Below, one piece after another: positions 37,901 to 49,900 of a stretch of DNA of 64,000 nt. Source of the DNA: Prinia subflava (Eukaryota > Chordata > Aves > Passeriformes > Cisticolidae); contig NC_086251.1 in the NCBI RefSeq assembly GCF_021018805.1, positions 14,551,098 to 14,615,097 on the forward strand, read 5' to 3'. The notes under the pieces are model-generated. The model ran no database searches and was not told where the DNA came from. It was given only the letters and a program-made list of their open reading frames with translations. The translations under genes and the position numbers were made by a program. Every line of letters begins with the position of its first letter. The first letter of the stretch is position 1.

Positions 37901-40900
37901 ATTCTCTGCAAGTTGGTGGTCAGATACTTCATTATTCATAAGTTGAGTTCTGGTTTGGTGTTAAGTGAGTTTTGAATATGCCATTCATTTTGAGGATTCT
38001 CAGTATTCAGTAAACATTAACTGTGCAGGTGGGCAAGCAGGGGATGTCCTTCTGATGCACAGTTTTGCTCACTTTCTCTCAGCTGGAGGATGCTCTTCAA
38101 AGTCTTTACTTAAGTTTATGTATTCTGTTATTGTAAGTGTGTTAGTCTTGGCTTCCTTTTTACTCAAGCCTTTTACCAAGGGTCCAACCTTTTGATATTC
38201 AATGGCATTCAAATGACATGCAGCAGCAAATTAAACATTTTGAATAATGCATATGTGTGTCCTGCCAGCATTCCTGTTCATTTTCATTGCAATTCTGCCT
38301 CACCACACCAAATAATGGACCAATTCTCCTCCCTTACAACATGAACCTTAAAGATTCAGTTTATGATAAATCAGACTACTATAGCACTGTAAATTAATAA
38401 TAGTTTTGACATTTGTGAAATACAAAAGTAACTTCTTTTCAAATAATTACTTTAAAAACAAAGGATTGGATTGTGATTTTAAGTAACTGGTCTTGCAGTG
38501 GAGACACAAAACAAATTGGAGGTCTGGATCTTTTGGAAGGTGTTGAGTTTTGCTTTCCTATACAAACTCAGTCATAGACTATCTCCTCATTCACTTTTTT
38601 GTGGGTGATGGACATAATCAAGCCTTTAAAACTCTGGGATTTTAATGCTTTATAGACCCACAGCCACTATGGAAAAAATGGTGATCAAAATTGGAATTTA
38701 AAAGGAATTACTTCTGTTTTCTGATGTCCTGATCTAGCTTGTACAGACAGCTCGGGAGCACCTCATGCTGTGGGTGAGATCTGGAGAACTTCTTTGAGTG
38801 GATGCTGTATGCAAAAATGTGTTGACAGTGAGACCATTATTCCAGTGGAGTACAACTGTTCAGAGATCCACAATCTGGAGTGTCAGCGATTTGCAGAAGT
38901 GGCCTTGCTTGTTCCTGATGATCAGACATGCTGTCCTCAGAAGATCTGTAGTAAGTGTTCCTTCATGGTGGTGCATACTGCCCACTGGAACATGCAGATA
39001 TCCTTTCTCTGAGGTTTGCTTTCCTGTGACACATGCTACTTTTGAAGAAAATGGAAATTACTTCGGTTTGAATTTGCAGATTAGGTAGAAAACTGTAGAA
39101 GCTCTTTGACTCAATACCTAATAGGTTTTGGGGTAGAGGTAGTGGATAGGAGGAGGACTGAAATAACGCTGTGTTTTTTTGAATATGAATTGCTTTTCCC
39201 TCAAGTTTAGAGATTACTGTTTTATTTTAATATCCAAATATAAACAAATGATCTGGAGAAGAAAAAGAAATCAGATGATTATTTATCTAATATATAAAGT
39301 GAGCAGTAAAAAATTATAGAAAAGCAAGGGTTTTTCACTTAACTCTTGCTTAGCTTAGAAAGTTTCAAAAAGAAAGCAATTTTCATGTTTTAATCGCCTG
39401 GTATGGTGTTGCAGTGAGTTTTCCAGAGGAGGTTGGGTTTTTTAATTCTCACAAGGACTCAGCTCCAGTTTAACGTTGCTTCCATGGAGAGTGTTGCAGA
39501 TAATGATGAGCACGTCTGAATCCTAGTGGGAGTATTTGCTGCTCTGCTGTGCTTTTCATATGCCTGTAACTTGGAGTTTTGGGGTATCTGACTGCAAATT
39601 CTGCTTGCCACTGCTCTACTCAACTTACAAATGCATAGTTTAGAAGGTGCTTGTTCCCTTTTTTCCCCCTTTATGTGACAGTTTGTAATCAGAGCCTCTG
39701 TGAGCTCCTGATCCCCGAGTGTAGCAGCTTGGAAAAGTTGGTCACCTACTACAGTGAAGAATCCTGTTGTCCCAGCTATGTTTGCGGTAGGTTCCCTTTG
39801 AAAGGTAAAAAAGTACACTCTGTAAAAAATAAAAGGTACAAAAGATGTTCAGTAAACTAAACAGATCAACTCAGAGGGATAAGGCTAGTGTGGATACCAT
39901 TGTTGGCATGGCCGTTTACAAAATCCACTGTTCTCTATAGTTCTGGGTTGGTCTGTGCCTCAGTTTGAGCAGATGTGAGGCAATCCTGTGTTTTATGATC
40001 AGGCAAGGTCTTGGGATACAAGGTAAAAGTTTGTCCAAGGCAGCTTGTAGTACCTCTGTACCCCACACTGCCTTTCCTTGGAATATAGTGTAACAAGGGA
40101 GGAATGCTGAGCTTCGTCTAAAGGAATATATCTGTCTCTCTTTTTTCAGAATGTGATCCAGAAAAATGTGAACCACTGGAGCAGATGCCAAGCTGCCAAG
40201 ATGATCAAACACTAATTGCTGCTCGGGTGGAGAATACCTGCTGCATTTCCTATATATGTGGTACAGTAGCCTGACTGGTTGAGATTACGAGTGTGGTTTT
40301 GCATATGCAATTATATCAATTATTATCTTGCCAATTAAGGCTCCTTGTATTTCCTTTAGGTCTCCCAATGTAGTAAGGCTTGAAAGTGGTTAAAAAAAAA
40401 TTGACATTTACTTTCTAAAATATAAGAAGTGGTGGCAACCATCAAGAGTCACAGAACAGCTTTGTAATATACAACTGAGTAATATTTCTTGGTCAAGTAA
40501 AGGAGTGATAGCGTAGTCCATGGATGAAGGAAATCAGGGCTTTGGAGATTGTCCATATGCATAGTGTGAACTAGATGAGCAAATATTTTATCCGAAGGAG
40601 GACTGAAGTTATATAGGCTTTTATTCCCTGTATCCTTCTGTCACCTATGGCCTGTCTTAATTGATGACAAATATCCCATATTAAAGTATTACGCATATTT
40701 ATTCAGCTCTTTTGGGTTTAGCCTTTAATGACTTGATTCAATAATGATATTGCACTTTTGCCATTAGTATATGAGCTCCAGTCTTACCATGCAGTTGTTT
40801 TCTGTTTGATAATAATCTGATAATGAGGTGCTATTGAATTTATTTTATTTTTGAACAGATAATCTGGGAAGGAAAGGACCTTCCACATGTAAAAAATTGA

Positions 40901-43900
40901 GTGTTAATTGGAACTGGGAATTACAATTCTGTTATTTACAGTAATCAGATTGTTTTGATCATGTGTTAGCAATTGGCTCTTCTCACTGTCCGCAGAGTCC
41001 CCTTTTGACTCCTTTTTGATAAAATGAATCTTTGCACTGTACATATTGAAAAGTTCCTGTTCTGAGTGTCATATGTGTTCAAGTGGGAGGATAACACTGC
41101 GATCAAAGGATGCATTTTATTGAGGATCAAAGATTCCTGAAAAAACAACAGCATGACTTAGTAGGAGAGAAGACCTAGCAAAAATTTTCATAACAGGAGA
41201 AGGAGGGAAAATCATGTTTGCTCACAAAAAATGTATTAATTCTTTATAGCAGGGAACAAAGGAAGAAGGAGCAAGCTGCACTGAAAATCATCCTTTTGTA
41301 TAGGGTCTGTAAGCAGTGAATGCAGAGCACCTCTGCTCTCTTTTATATGAGTCTGGGACAAACTTACAGCAAATTTTCTAGACAGTAGTAAAATTTTTTT
41401 CCATTGTTTTAGATTTCAATCATTGTTTTCTCCAGCATGCAGGGCTTGCTCGGATCAAATTCCCAAATGTCAAGAAGGAGAAGTTCTCATTGTGGATGGC
41501 AACACTACTGACAGGTGTTGTCCTACATACCAGTGCAGTAAGTTTGACTTGACTTTATATTTTAAATAACAGAGAACATGGGAAATTTTGTGGTGTGTAT
41601 GTTCAGTGTCAAAGTGGTAGATTAGAGATACAGCTCCACTTGCTGTATAAGCAAGCTATCATCTGTAGTCCTCAACAAATAATCTTAATTTTTAAAACTT
41701 GATGTGTGTAAAACATTTTCCAATGTCTGTATCATGGAGACAAGTGAGTGGTTTCAGACCTCAAATTCTGGGTATTTAAAATTATTTAAATACTTGTCTA
41801 GAGTATTTCGTACTCCATACTGTTATTACCTGATATCTAACAGTCAGATTTTTACTATTAGTCTTGTAAACTGGGATGTTATCCAAATGTATTTATTGTA
41901 AGTCATTCACTGTATCTTGATTAATATTTCCACTCATCCACAATGACGAACATTGCGTTTCTTGTACTTCCTTTCCATTAATTTCAGTCTGTGAAATACA
42001 TCGTTGTCCTGAATTCAAATGCATGCTCGGCATGTCTCTGGTGGAGGTGTGGAGCCCGGAGAAGTGCTGCCCCTTCCGGACATGTGGTAAAATCACTGAT
42101 TTTCGCTATGGTTGCCTGAGACAACGAGAAATGACAGCAGCTTTGGCCCCTTGGATTTAAGCCTGGTTTCAGCCAGCTACACCATTGTGACCTGCTCATG
42201 AGCAAACAATACAGAAAAGTCATTTCAAGTTACAGAACTTCCTAATCTGCCTGTTTTGCTTTTCTTGCACCCTGTAGAATTTGTCTGTCCAAACTGGATT
42301 ATCTCCCACCTTGAAAGTATTGTAAGAGTTACTGTACTGTGTTTGCTGACTTTTATAGCTGGGATTTTTATTCTCTCTGTTGCTCTGTTGTAAGCAAGTG
42401 GCACACAAATTGCTAAACTTCTGTTTCTGGTGTTGTATTTTGTTTCAGAATGTGCGTGTGAAACAATCCCCAAACCTCAGTGCAAACTGGTATGAAATTT
42501 ATCTTGTCACTGTTCTTTTATTAATTATGAATTATTAATGAATCTATTTATCAATATCTGAAAAGTAGATTCATCAGTGAAATACGAAATTGCACATTAT
42601 CACCTCTTTTCTAAAAAACTACTTACTTTAGAGTAAGGTATACAGTTTTAAGAAGCCACCTAAGTCTAAATACCTTGCAGAATAAAATGACTCTACAGCC
42701 CTGATACTTCCAGAGCTTTTTATTACCATATTCTGCCCAATATATTGATAGAGTAGGACTGCTTCCATGCACACAGGGTAAGTTAGAATAAAATTTGGGG
42801 TTTAAAGTGTTGAACTAAATGCATTCAAGCAATCACTGTTGCTATTATTTGTTATGGTTAATATGTTAACATACATCATATGTTAACATGCACTCAGGCT
42901 GCTGACTGAGCAGAACCCTCAAGAGATACTGCTACGCAAATTCTGAAGGAAAGCTGTTTAAAAGAAAAAGGTCATATAAATAAGGAAACCCACTGTTGTT
43001 TCATGTGTATTTTTTTCTTTTTCTATTTTTATACCCATAGGGGCAGAAACTTCAGATAGATGAACTGTTTCAGAACAGTACAGAAAATGTCTGTAACTGT
43101 GTGCAGTACAAATGTGGTAAGTCAGAAAATAATTTAATTCAAAGAAACATCCTTTCTTAGAGTGCTAAGGGAAATCAGGAATTAAAAATCAGGCGTTCAC
43201 TTTGAACATGGCACCGAAGAGAACAGGATTGATTTATTTAATTCACAAATAATGCTAATTCTCCTCTGTGTCCTCTGTAATTAGTGGGGAGAAATAGGCA
43301 CTCCTCAGGTACATTTCTTATTCTGAAATAGTCTTCCAAAATGAAACAGGTGAAGAAGTCTGCACTGTCACTCGGGTGCAGCTAAAAGAATATTATTTAT
43401 TTATTTAGATTTCATTTATGGCTGTATTTGAAAATATTTGGCAACTACAGTGAAACATTAGATTACTATCACTGATCTGTTTGAAAATGTGGCCCATAAT
43501 TCTAAAATAGGTGGAATAGCTTTTTCCACTTCCATTTCACTGTTTGAAATGTTTTTAGGGGAGTTTTGATGCCAAGCTGATTGTCCTGAGAATGCTGTTT
43601 GTGTTTTCTTGCAGTGAGAGACAAAGTTTGCCTGAGTAATGAGAGAGGTGTGCTGCTTCCTGGGCAGAGAATTGCAGAACACAGTGCAGATGGCATTTGC
43701 CATATTTCCTATTGCACAGATGTGATTGATCCCTCCACTAAATACTACAAAATAAACTCGTCTTCGATAGACTGCGCTGTTAAGTGCAAAGCTGTAAGAA
43801 ACTCAGAAATGTAGACCTCTATGTTGTGTCTGGTGGCCTGAATCACTTTGTGATGGGTTTTCTTGAGCAGATGACAGTCATAGAGCAAGTTGGAAAGAGT

Positions 43901-46900
43901 AATTAGGATATCTCGCTCTAATGATGTGCTTCCACAATTCTGATGGAAGTTTATAAAAATTCTCCCTCCCTCCACTGTTTTCTCTGCTGCATAAATATTA
44001 CACAAACTAAAGTATACAGTGAATGACTCCTTGGATTAATGGCATGCTACCTTCTTGCATCCCTGCAGAATTTCAGCTACATTATATGCAGACTGGTACA
44101 AATTCCTGGCAGACATTAGCTGAATAAGAATCAGAAAGAGAATAATTATAAATAGAAGAAGAATTCTAAATGTGGTGAAAACAGCTTTATAAAATAAGTA
44201 AATGTTACATTGTCATTTTACAAGATATGATACATTACCATGGAAATACTATACAGAAATTTTTTCTAATTTTATAATTACTTGATGTCTAATGTGTAAA
44301 AAGTTAAAATTTCAGTGCTTCTTGAAGTAAGCTGTCACATCTGAAAATGGTAGAAAGGCCAATTATCTCTCTCAGATTTGGAACTCTTCCCCTTTTACTT
44401 CAATTAAGATCAAAGTTATTTTATAAAAGCCTCATGAGTGTGCAGTGTGTGCAAATGTAAACTATGTGGTTTTGGAAGTTATTTAAAAAATATTCCTAAA
44501 ATCAGATGCCTGAAAAAGACTCCTGCCTGTTACAGTAGTAAAACGTTGAACTGCAAGATGATCTCACACAAGGAATAATCTGTTTGATTTTGGCAGAACC
44601 AAGTCTATCAGCCTCCAAAAGATTTAACAACTTGCTGTGGTAGCTGCAAGAACTTGTCTTGTCTCTACACGTTCAGCAATGGCACAGTTACCAGTTTTAA
44701 GGTGAGTTTGCAAATTTGATTCCCTCAAAATATTTAGAACTAAACAAAAATTTATTAAATAATGTACATATCTTGCTGTATAAAATATGCAGAAAAGAGC
44801 TTTATTTAGCCAAATACTAGGAATAGTTTTGCATGTACACAACATTAATTCATTGGAAAGTCAACCATATAACTCTCAACAAAAATTAAAGGATTCTGAT
44901 ATATATGAGAGAATTGCCATCAACTAGATTATATTAGAACCTGCTTAACATTATGCATTTTTATTGGACTTTCAAATGCAGTACTTAAACAGAACTTGAA
45001 TAGGCATCTAAATTGTGAAATTGTTTAATTAATATTTGAAATACTGGTTTTTTACTGTGAGTGAAGTTTCTGCTTTAAAATTTTTGGCAGCCCGGTGCTG
45101 TTTGGATTTCCAACTGCATCAGATACGAATGCACCAACACAGCGATAGGACCAGTTCTGGTTTCCTCTGCAGTTGGATGCCCGCCCTTTAATGAAACTGA
45201 ATGTGTGAAGGTCAGTGTACAAGACATTGTTGGCATTCTAGCTGTGATTTGTGTTTGTATGAAAAGATTTAACTCTGACAAAAGGTGCTTTTAACTCAAG
45301 AAGGAAAAAATTATTAATTCTGGTAGTGCCTGTATTTTTTCCCAGACATTTAAAGGTAAAAGGTATAACCACACATCTACTGTGCGTGCCACCAGGCTGC
45401 TGAGTTACACAGCTGGACACTCCTCTTCTGATTCTTAGAATATATATTTTTTAAATTGGGGTTTGTAATATCAAACTAGTCTTCGTACAACTGTCTGAAC
45501 TTGGATGCTTTTCTGGGCTGGACCTTCCCTTTCTAACATTTTCTGTGTACAGCAATGTGATTCAGCACAGTGATCAAAACATTGGAAAAAGGCAAGATTG
45601 TCTGAAAATCAGGAGCATCTTTTCCCCAGTGACACATAAAGTTTTATGAACTAGTTTTGGAACAAGAACAGAAATCCTATTTGAGTTTGCAAAATGAGAT
45701 TATACTAAGTGCCAGGAAATGGAGGCAAGCAGAATTCTATTACTACTGTCTGTAATTCTACATTTTCATGTGGATAGAAAGCTACTTTCCTTGGTGGATG
45801 ATGTTTCACAAACAGGGAACAGTCCTAAAAGAACTGAGTTGCTGTAGTTCTTCCTCACAAATAGCACTGGCTTGGTTCTTCAGAACAGTCTCAGTTTCGT
45901 AGCCCAACCTTCATCCATTCACCAGAGTGTTGCATTTGCCTGAATAATTATGCAGAGCTTTATATGAAAGATATTTCTAATAGTGCAGATACATGGGAAT
46001 GAATGCTTGAAAAATATCAAGATTTTTCTCTTTATTTTATCTCTTGGTCAGGTTGGAGGCTATGTTGTGCCATTCTTAGAAGGATGCTGCAAAACATGTA
46101 AGTGATTATTGACAATTCCTGCCTCACAAGTCTCTCTGATCTGTTATCTTATGAATAAAGTGGATTATTTGCCATATGAAAGCTTGATTCACATCTCAAA
46201 GGCTGTACTTTTGCCAGGTTTACTCATGTAAATAACAGTGAAAATAGTGGAGTTAAATTAAAAGAAAACACTTTAATGTGGAAGCATTTACTCCACTGAT
46301 AGTGATTGCAGCTGGTCGCTGAAATTTGTACCTCGAGTATTTTGTAAATTCTTGTGTAAAACTCCTCAAAATTTTAGGTATTGTATTTAGTAAAGTAAAA
46401 GGTACTGTATTTTAGAAGGCACCTCAAAACAATACTTCATCTACATTAATATCTTCATATTTTGTAAAAATTAAGATTGAGCTGTGTGGTTTCTAAGTTA
46501 ATTTTGTAAATAATTAATATAGTAATTAATAGGCAGTTAAGAAACCTTCAGGCAGTATCTTTTAAAAGATCCTACAATTTAAAAATTCCCCTTTTGATTA
46601 TCTGTGAGAGCTAATAAAGATTCTCTGGGGGAAAAAAAGCAGATTAAAAATTCTCCACAGAATAGATTTGAAAGATAGTATGGCTTAATAGAAATCAAGG
46701 AAATAGAAATAATTTTTTTCTTAACAAATTGGTACATAGGTGAAACATTTTGGCTGATTTCATGAAGGCCTTAGGCTCAAGTTGATACTGTTAGAAGCAA
46801 CTGAAAAGGAGATTTTTGAACTGGGCAGTATAATAGTATTTTAAAATGCAAAAATCTGACTTAATTTGCATAAGTGGCTGAAATAGTGACCTGAAAGTGG

Positions 46901-49900
46901 GAGAGAGCTGGAGAAAAGTGCAGGTATTTCCTGCTGGGTGGGATGGAGCTTGCACAGCCATGACTACCTGACGTGGCAGCATGTGCACAGGTACTGCAGT
47001 GCTTTGTGTGCTGCCCACAGAGGGCAGGTACCTTTTGGTGCTACTGACTTGTATCACATTTTGTAGTAAAAAGTTTATGGAAACTGTGCAAGATTTATCT
47101 GTTGGTTTGTTTTGGTTTTTTTTTTTTTCTGCTTCCGCTGCAAGGGAATGATAATATCCAAGTTTTTTTCCCTCTGATGGACCTGTGCACTTGTCCTACC
47201 TAGTTCTTGTGGTAGATTCTCCATAGGCACTCTGAGATCAGTTTTTGATTATCAGACATTGCCCTTCAATGCCCTATCAGCCAAATAAACCATCCTCTGA
47301 ACAAATTATTACTAATTTAGACAGAGGTGCATTTGATACTTTCCAACAGGGCAGAAGATCTTGCTGCTATGCTTAGAGAAAGATAGTAATCCTGCTCCTT
47401 AATTGTCAAAGACAAAAGTAAATTAACCTGGGGCATGCTTCACAAAGTCAAATTAAACCCTCGAAGAACAGAGTGACTTCTGAGATGTATTTCACAAGTA
47501 CATTCCTGGAATTTGGATTTCACACCTGCTTGTGCACAACACAAAACCTCTGTGAATTATGTAGTTCATTTTGGTTCCAAGCAAACCTGCCATGAGAGCT
47601 GTCAGTCAGTTGTAACTGGGGGAGACGTTTTATGAGAAGTATTATCCGTGTTTTGTTTTCTTTTGAAGTACTTAAATTGCGAGTTTTATTTTCAGTTTTA
47701 ATTGGTCTTGAAAATGAAGAGCTAGGAGCTCCATCAAAACATAGAGAGGAAATTACACTGTTTCTCTGTAGCCCCAAAGACATATTGAACTCAGGATACC
47801 AGATTGGCTTGGTTGTACCATTGTAAACCAGATTGTTCCTGGGTTGCACTTGGGGTTTATTACTTAGCAATGCAAGTAATGCCTGGATGTGGTACTTAGC
47901 TGCTGGAACCATGAACCCTGCCTGAGCAGGGAAGCAGGACCAGGTGACCTCCAGAGGTCTCTTCCAGCCTCAGCCATTCTGTGATCCTGTAATATACAGA
48001 CATTTTAAAGCTGAATTCTGTTTTTCAAAATCTAGTAGCTCCCAAATGTTTTCATACTACCGGAGATCCTCTGTAACACGTGCTCTGTTCAATGTGTAAT
48101 ATTCTTACCAGGTTCTTCAGTGTCAGTGCTCCTCCCATTCCTTGTTAGCCCAGTCACTCCTACAGCCTATGTTGGCTGTCACACAGGTACCTTTTCCTGA
48201 AATAAGTAGGACCAACCCAAACAGCATCATTGTTGATTTCCAACAATGTACTCCCTGATAGGAGCGCCAGACCTCTCCTTACCCAATTATTGCCAGAGCT
48301 GCAGTGTAGCACAGCTGCTCATGGCTGCTCAGAGTGGCTCCCATTTTGGTTTGTTTTTCACTTTGCACTGTGTGGGCGGTGCATTGTTGTCAGCCAACAA
48401 TGTACTGTTGGTAGTAAGCACTTGCATAGTCTTTAGCTTGCTGCATGTGTAAAATTGCTGTGTTTAAAAGGGTAAACTAATTCCATCATGTTTACAGTGC
48501 ACTAGAACATAGAGACTAATTGCTTTGCTTGTTAAAGCTTGTCATGTCAGCCACATTTCTGCAGATGATGTGTCATAACGTTTTGCTTCCAGTGCCATGT
48601 ACAGTAGAAGCAAGTGATTGTTTTCCCATCCATAGTTAGGACACTATACTGAGAACAGCAAGCCTGTGTTTAGTCCATGAAAATTGGAGATTATCTTTGT
48701 TCTTTTTCATAAAGCATGTTAACTCTTTGAATTGTAACATACTTGTTTTGGCATTTATTTTGTGAAAACAACTCTCCAAATTTCTGTAAGAGAAATTATG
48801 TTAACTGTAATTTTGTACACCACTGAGTGATACATCTACATTTAACTACACTTATGACTCCAGGACTACTAAATCAAAATCTGTGTTTCTCTTTCATATT
48901 GCTGTCACTTTAAGTGACCACAGTGCTATGAATCAACCAAGAAACCAAGCAAGGATTTTCAGCCATACAGATGGTGCAAAAGAATCTCATCATGTTACGA
49001 CAAATAAAATGCTCCCATGTTTTGTAAGGTTCTTCATGTAAACATATATTTGTTGTAAACCTCATTTAAAAAGCACTGGATATTAAACCACATGCATGGA
49101 AATACATTATATATTTATTTTGTATGAGATACAATGTACTTTCACCATAGCCTGGATGAAGTCATAGTCACAGCTGCACTGAATTCTCCACCCTACACAC
49201 CATGTATAATGTAGAAGAAGAAAGAACCATGAAAAGAACTGTGAAAAACAAGAAATAACGGTGAGTTGGGTTTTTTTAAAAACAGGTGGTTTTTTCTTCA
49301 TTTCTCAATCCATTTTTTCCCTAAACAAACATAATTCAGTGACAGTCAAGCAGTAGCCAGACATTTTCCTGTCTATAGGTTTTTGTTTCCAAGATGATTT
49401 ATTGCTGTCCTTTCTGGCATGTGGTAGAAAACTCCGCTGTGTCTAGAAAGAGTACCAGGCATATATAATTAAAGAAAAAAAAAAAAAAGGGAAGAAAACC
49501 CCCAAACAAACAACATTTAAAAACTGTTTCTCTAAGAAGCAGTACTACTACAGTTTAACAGAGCAGGGATTAGAGTGATTAGAGCAGGCAACTGGACATG
49601 GTGCATCAAGATGTAATTAAATTGTGTCAGTGTTCAATAATGGGTATTATTCAAACCAGCGAATCCTTTACTGCCCTTGCTTTTTTGGAGCTAACAGTAT
49701 TCCCCTTCTGTCAAACTCTTTGCATTTCTTGGCTCAAAGAAAATGCAACTCTGTAAGAGGAGAGTCTTTGGGGGTTGCATCATGGCATGTAAAATCTGGT
49801 GTGAAACAGTGGAAACTCTTCTAATGTTCATTCTCTTACAGATCTGCAATGTGATGTGGTTTATCAGAACAGAGAGGATCATCCTCAGAAGATACTGTTC

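Larger units (their letters stand above)
35839..46051. other. Introns 19-31
   Basis: The introns are 35839-36673, 36813-37678, 37874-38737, 38951-39681, 39787-40149, 40261-41435, 41538-41987, 42087-42448, 42490-43040, 43117-43614, 43794-44596, 44702-45090 and 45211-46051. All are GT-AG. Apart from a small palindromic doublet at 42861-42889, I recognise no repeats, RNA genes or extra exons. Confidence 0.7.
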
